DNA of 64,000 bases from JAMBLL01 sp964460075 (GTDB taxonomy: Bacteria > Actinomycetota > Acidimicrobiia > Spongiisociales > UBA5794). Each line of letters opens with the position of its first letter. The first letter of the stretch is position 1. The notes beneath the pieces were generated by a model. That model searched no databases. It was not told the origin of the DNA and saw only the letters and a list, made by a program, of their open reading frames with translations. Made by a program: the position numbers and the translations under genes. This document shows positions 62,006 to 64,000 of this stretch, one piece after another. The stretch is from contig CAYWPC010000010.1 of assembly GCA_964460075.1 (NCBI GenBank), positions 1 to 64,000 on the forward strand, given 5' to 3'.

Positions 62006-62218
62006 TCAGTATCCGTCAGATCCGAAGCGAAGGTTTGTCGCCACAGGCTCCTCGGTGTCAGCGACATCGAAACGGAGCCGCTGGCCTTGACGGAGGAAGC
62101 GGAACATTGAACCGTCCAGGCTCTCCGGTTTCACAAGGACCTCGGAGCGGTCGTCATCGCGAACGATGACGCCGATCCCCGTCGCAGGGTCGTACGCCTT
62201 GACGACGCCCTGCATCAT
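62006..62218 (-). CDS. Small cold-shock/OB-fold-like protein
   Basis: About 70 residues: GVVKAYDPATGIGVIVRDDD resembles the first strands of a cold-shock domain (G-x-V-K-x-F/Y-D), and RFLRQGQRLRFDVADT the later strand, but the RNP aromatic residues are missing. It may bind nucleic acid weakly, or be an OB-like partner. Its start overlaps the end of rpmB, 4 bp, suggesting co-transcription. Confidence 0.65.
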   Translation of the reverse strand: MMQGVVKAYDPATGIGVIVRDDDRSEVLVKPESLDGSMFRFLRQGQRLRFDVADTEEPVATNLRFGSDGY

Positions 62219-62403
62219 GCCTTTTCGACTTTTCCAGCCTTGATGCAGGATGTGCACACCCTGGCGCGGCGAGTGTTGCTGCCGTGCTTGACACGGATCT
62301 TCTGGATGTTCGGTCTCCAGGTCTTCGATGACCGCTTGTGGGAGAACGAGACCTGCTTGCCTGTCCAGGGCTCCTTGCCGCAGACTTCACATCTGTATGC
62401 CAT
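62215..62403 (-). CDS. rpmB: 50S ribosomal protein L28
   Basis: 62 residues. MAYRCEVCGKEPWTGKQVSF with SHKRSSKTWRPNIQKI and VCTSCIKAGKVEKA; the CxxC ... CxxC pair is the zinc-ribbon (C+) form. AGGAGG is present 10 bp upstream of the ATG at 62403. It is divergent from recG, as in many bacteria, with 116 bp between. Confidence 0.93.
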   Translation of the reverse strand: MAYRCEVCGKEPWTGKQVSFSHKRSSKTWRPNIQKIRVKHGSNTRRARVCTSCIKAGKVEKA

Positions 62404-62519
62404 GTGGGGGTAAACCTCCTGAGGTGCGGTTGCAGGGTAGCAGCGGGGCACGGTATTCGACTCTGTCGAATCGGGACCGCAAGCTGGCATTGCGTCTCGG
62501 ACTCGACCAACATCGAAGC

Positions 62520-64000
62520 ATGGCAGTCGAGGCTCCAGAGAATGAACGCACGCTTGCATACCTTGCCGAGATCGGCGTAGACCTCGTCAAAGGGATCGGG
62601 GCGTCGTCTGCGAGGAAGCTGAACGATCAAGGTATTCGCTCTGTCGCGGATCTCCTGCTCACCGTACCAATCCGGTACCTCGATCGTAGTCAGATGTTCG
62701 ACATCGGTTCTGCCCCTCTCGGGGAGGAAGTGACCATCGGGGGTACGGTGACGTCGTTCTCGAAACGCCGCATCTCGCGTGGTCGAACGATGGTCGAAGC
62801 CCGGATATCAGACGGTACGAGCAGCGTGCGGGTCGTGTGGTTCAATCCATACATTTCACTCGAACGGGGCGAAGAAGTCGCCCTGAGTGGAAAGCTCGAC
62901 GATTTCAGGGGATCGTTACAGATGAAAGGGCCGGACGTCGACCGACTCTCGGGCCAGGAGTCCCTTCTCACCGGCCGTGTCGTGCCTGTGTACGGCAGCC
63001 TCGGTGGCATCCGTCCCGTTCGGGTTCGTGGGGCGATCAGCAACGCCGTTGCGCGGTCGCTTCCGATCGTTGACATCGTTCCCGATTCCATCACACGGCG
63101 TGTGGACCTTGTCGATCGCTCGACATCGATCCACGACATTCATTTCCCTGATGCTTACGCAGCGATAGCACCAGCTCGGCGCCGTCTGATTTTCGACGAG
63201 TTCCTCAGGATCCAGATGGCCCTGCGTGTCCGGGCCCATGATGCCTACGAGTCACGAGTCGGCATGCGCAACGCCGTGTGCGGGGACCTGTTCGATCGCT
63301 TCATAGCCTCCCTGCCGTACTCGTTGACCGCGGCGCAATCAAGGGTTCTCGATGAGATGATCCACGACATGGCTGCCGTCACACCCATGCATCGTCTACT
63401 CCAAGGCGAAGTTGGGTCGGGCAAGACGGTCGTGGTCGTAGCAGCGCTGCTCGCATCGGTCGAGAGCGGGCATCAGGGCGCCGTCATGGCACCGACCGAG
63501 GTCTTGGCAACCCAGCACTATCTCGGAACCGAGATGGCGCTCTTGGATGCCGATATGGCGCCGGCGCTGCGTGACGTCGGTGCGGCAGGCACCGCATCGC
63601 TGTTCCCAGCCGTGCCTTCGGCAGAGCGACCGGTTCGCATCGGGCTGTTCACCTCGAGCAGGGTGCGTGTGAACTTCGTGTCTGGTGACGTCGGCCGCGA
63701 CCAGGGTCTTGCATGGTTGAGGGACGGCACCATCGACATCGCCTTTGGAACCCAGGCCCTGATTCAAGAGGGCGTGTCGTTCGCATGTCTCGGTCTGACA
63801 GTCGTCGACGAACAGCACCGCTTCGGTGTGGAGCAGCGAGTCGTACTCCGTGACACGGTTCCAGGGGACAACGTTCCTGATCTACTTCTCATGACGGCCA
63901 CCCCGATTCCGAGAACACTTGCTATGACGCTCTATGGGGACCTCGACGTGTCGGTGATCGATGAGTTGCCGCCGGGACGTTCCGAGATCGAGACGAGCTC
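62520..64000 (+). CDS. recG: ATP-dependent DNA helicase RecG (cut by window end)
   Basis: 493 codons are visible. Wedge domain (VTIGGTVTSFSKRR and FRGSLQMKGP) then helicase: LTAAQSRVLDEMIHDMA, MHRLLQGEVGSGKTVVVVAALL (Walker A), GAVMAPTEVLATQHY, VVDEQHRFGVEQR (DEQH, the RecG/Mfd type), LLMTATPIPRTLAMTLYGDL. A non-conserved insert of about 40 residues sits between APTEVLA and IAFGTQALIQEGV. RecG remodels stalled replication forks. The ATG at 62520 is the first plausible start. Confidence 0.92.
   Translation, partial: MAVEAPENERTLAYLAEIGVDLVKGIGASSARKLNDQGIRSVADLLLTVPIRYLDRSQMFDIGSAPLGEEVTIGGTVTSFSKRRISRGRTMVEARISDGTSSVRVVWFNPYISLERGEEVALSGKLDDFRGSLQMKGPDVDRLSGQESLLTGRVVPVYGSLGGIRPVRVRGAISNAVARSLPIVDIVPDSITRRVDLVDRSTSIHDIHFPDAYAAIAPARRRLIFDEFLRIQMALRVRAHDAYESRVGMRNAVCGDLFDRFIASLPYSLTAAQSRVLDEMIHDMAAVTPMHRLLQGEVGSGKTVVVVAALLASVESGHQGAVMAPTEVLATQHYLGTEMALLDADMAPALRDVGAAGTASLFPAVPSAERPVRIGLFTSSRVRVNFVSGDVGRDQGLAWLRDGTIDIAFGTQALIQEGVSFACLGLTVVDEQHRFGVEQRVVLRDTVPGDNVPDLLLMTATPIPRTLAMTLYGDLDVSVIDELPPGRSEIETS

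Overview
The window reads as chromosomal DNA of a high-GC Gram-positive bacterium, most likely an actinobacterium (Actinomycetota; an Acidimicrobiia-like lineage is my guess, not shown). Supporting signs are a mycothiol S-conjugate amidase, CofC/FbiD plus an LLM-type enzyme (cofactor F420), an InhA-like enoyl reductase, an AdnAB-like helicase-nuclease pair, a RamB-like regulator beside glyoxylate-shunt genes, and an MT0933-type small protein. No rRNA, tRNA, CRISPR array or intact insertion sequence was found.

Layout. 0-1.8 kb is the edge of an accessory island: the tail of an AbiEi antitoxin, an AbiEii toxin, a decayed tyrosine integrase and a perfect 14-bp hairpin. 1.8-12.5 kb holds mixed metabolic genes: YwiC-like membrane protein, GMC oxidoreductase with an SDR, a sugar-type ABC ATPase, a saccharopine-dehydrogenase-like protein with a PIG-L deacetylase, an overlapping run of amino-acid ABC permease, methylmalonyl-CoA epimerase and CofC, the matching binding lipoprotein, and pyruvate kinase. 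12.5-25.6 kb is envelope and stress related: two tandem VanW/PASTA proteins, a PD-(D/E)XK nuclease, Mca, two overlapping dynamin-like GTPases with an MscS channel, a diacylglycerol-kinase-like protein, a receiver protein, P5C dehydrogenase and a nuclease lipoprotein.

25.6-41.7 kb is an acyl-CoA / beta-oxidation-like locus: SDRs, thiolase, quinone oxidoreductase, MaoC hydratase, a pair of acyl-CoA dehydrogenases, a TetR regulator and an LLM oxidoreductase. It is followed by isocitrate lyase, malate synthase and a divergent RamB-like regulator, so acetyl-CoA from oxidation could feed the glyoxylate shunt. A nucleoside hydrolase and a family III CoA-transferase close it. 41.8-46.1 kb carries a TrkA-like protein with a CPA2 antiporter, a PopT (DUF368) transporter, D-aminoacyl-tRNA deacylase and a 50-residue MT0933-like gene. 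46.1-53.0 kb is a three-gene DNA-repair operon: RecB-like nuclease, AdnA-like and AdnB-like.

53.0-54.7 kb is the most unusual part. Two long stretches without credible protein genes each start with the same 20-bp-spaced CGCGAAAA repeat, contain many stable hairpins (UUCG and CUCG loops) and end in a matching intrinsic terminator. A lipoprotein gene lies between them. I read them as two related structured RNA genes of no family I recognise. 54.7-64 kb returns to housekeeping genes: a PH-domain protein, MtfA-like peptidase, an RNA uracil methyltransferase, InhA/FabI, a histidine kinase, Ddl, a stand-alone Lrp-type domain, a small cold-shock-like protein, RpmB, and RecG running off the window end.
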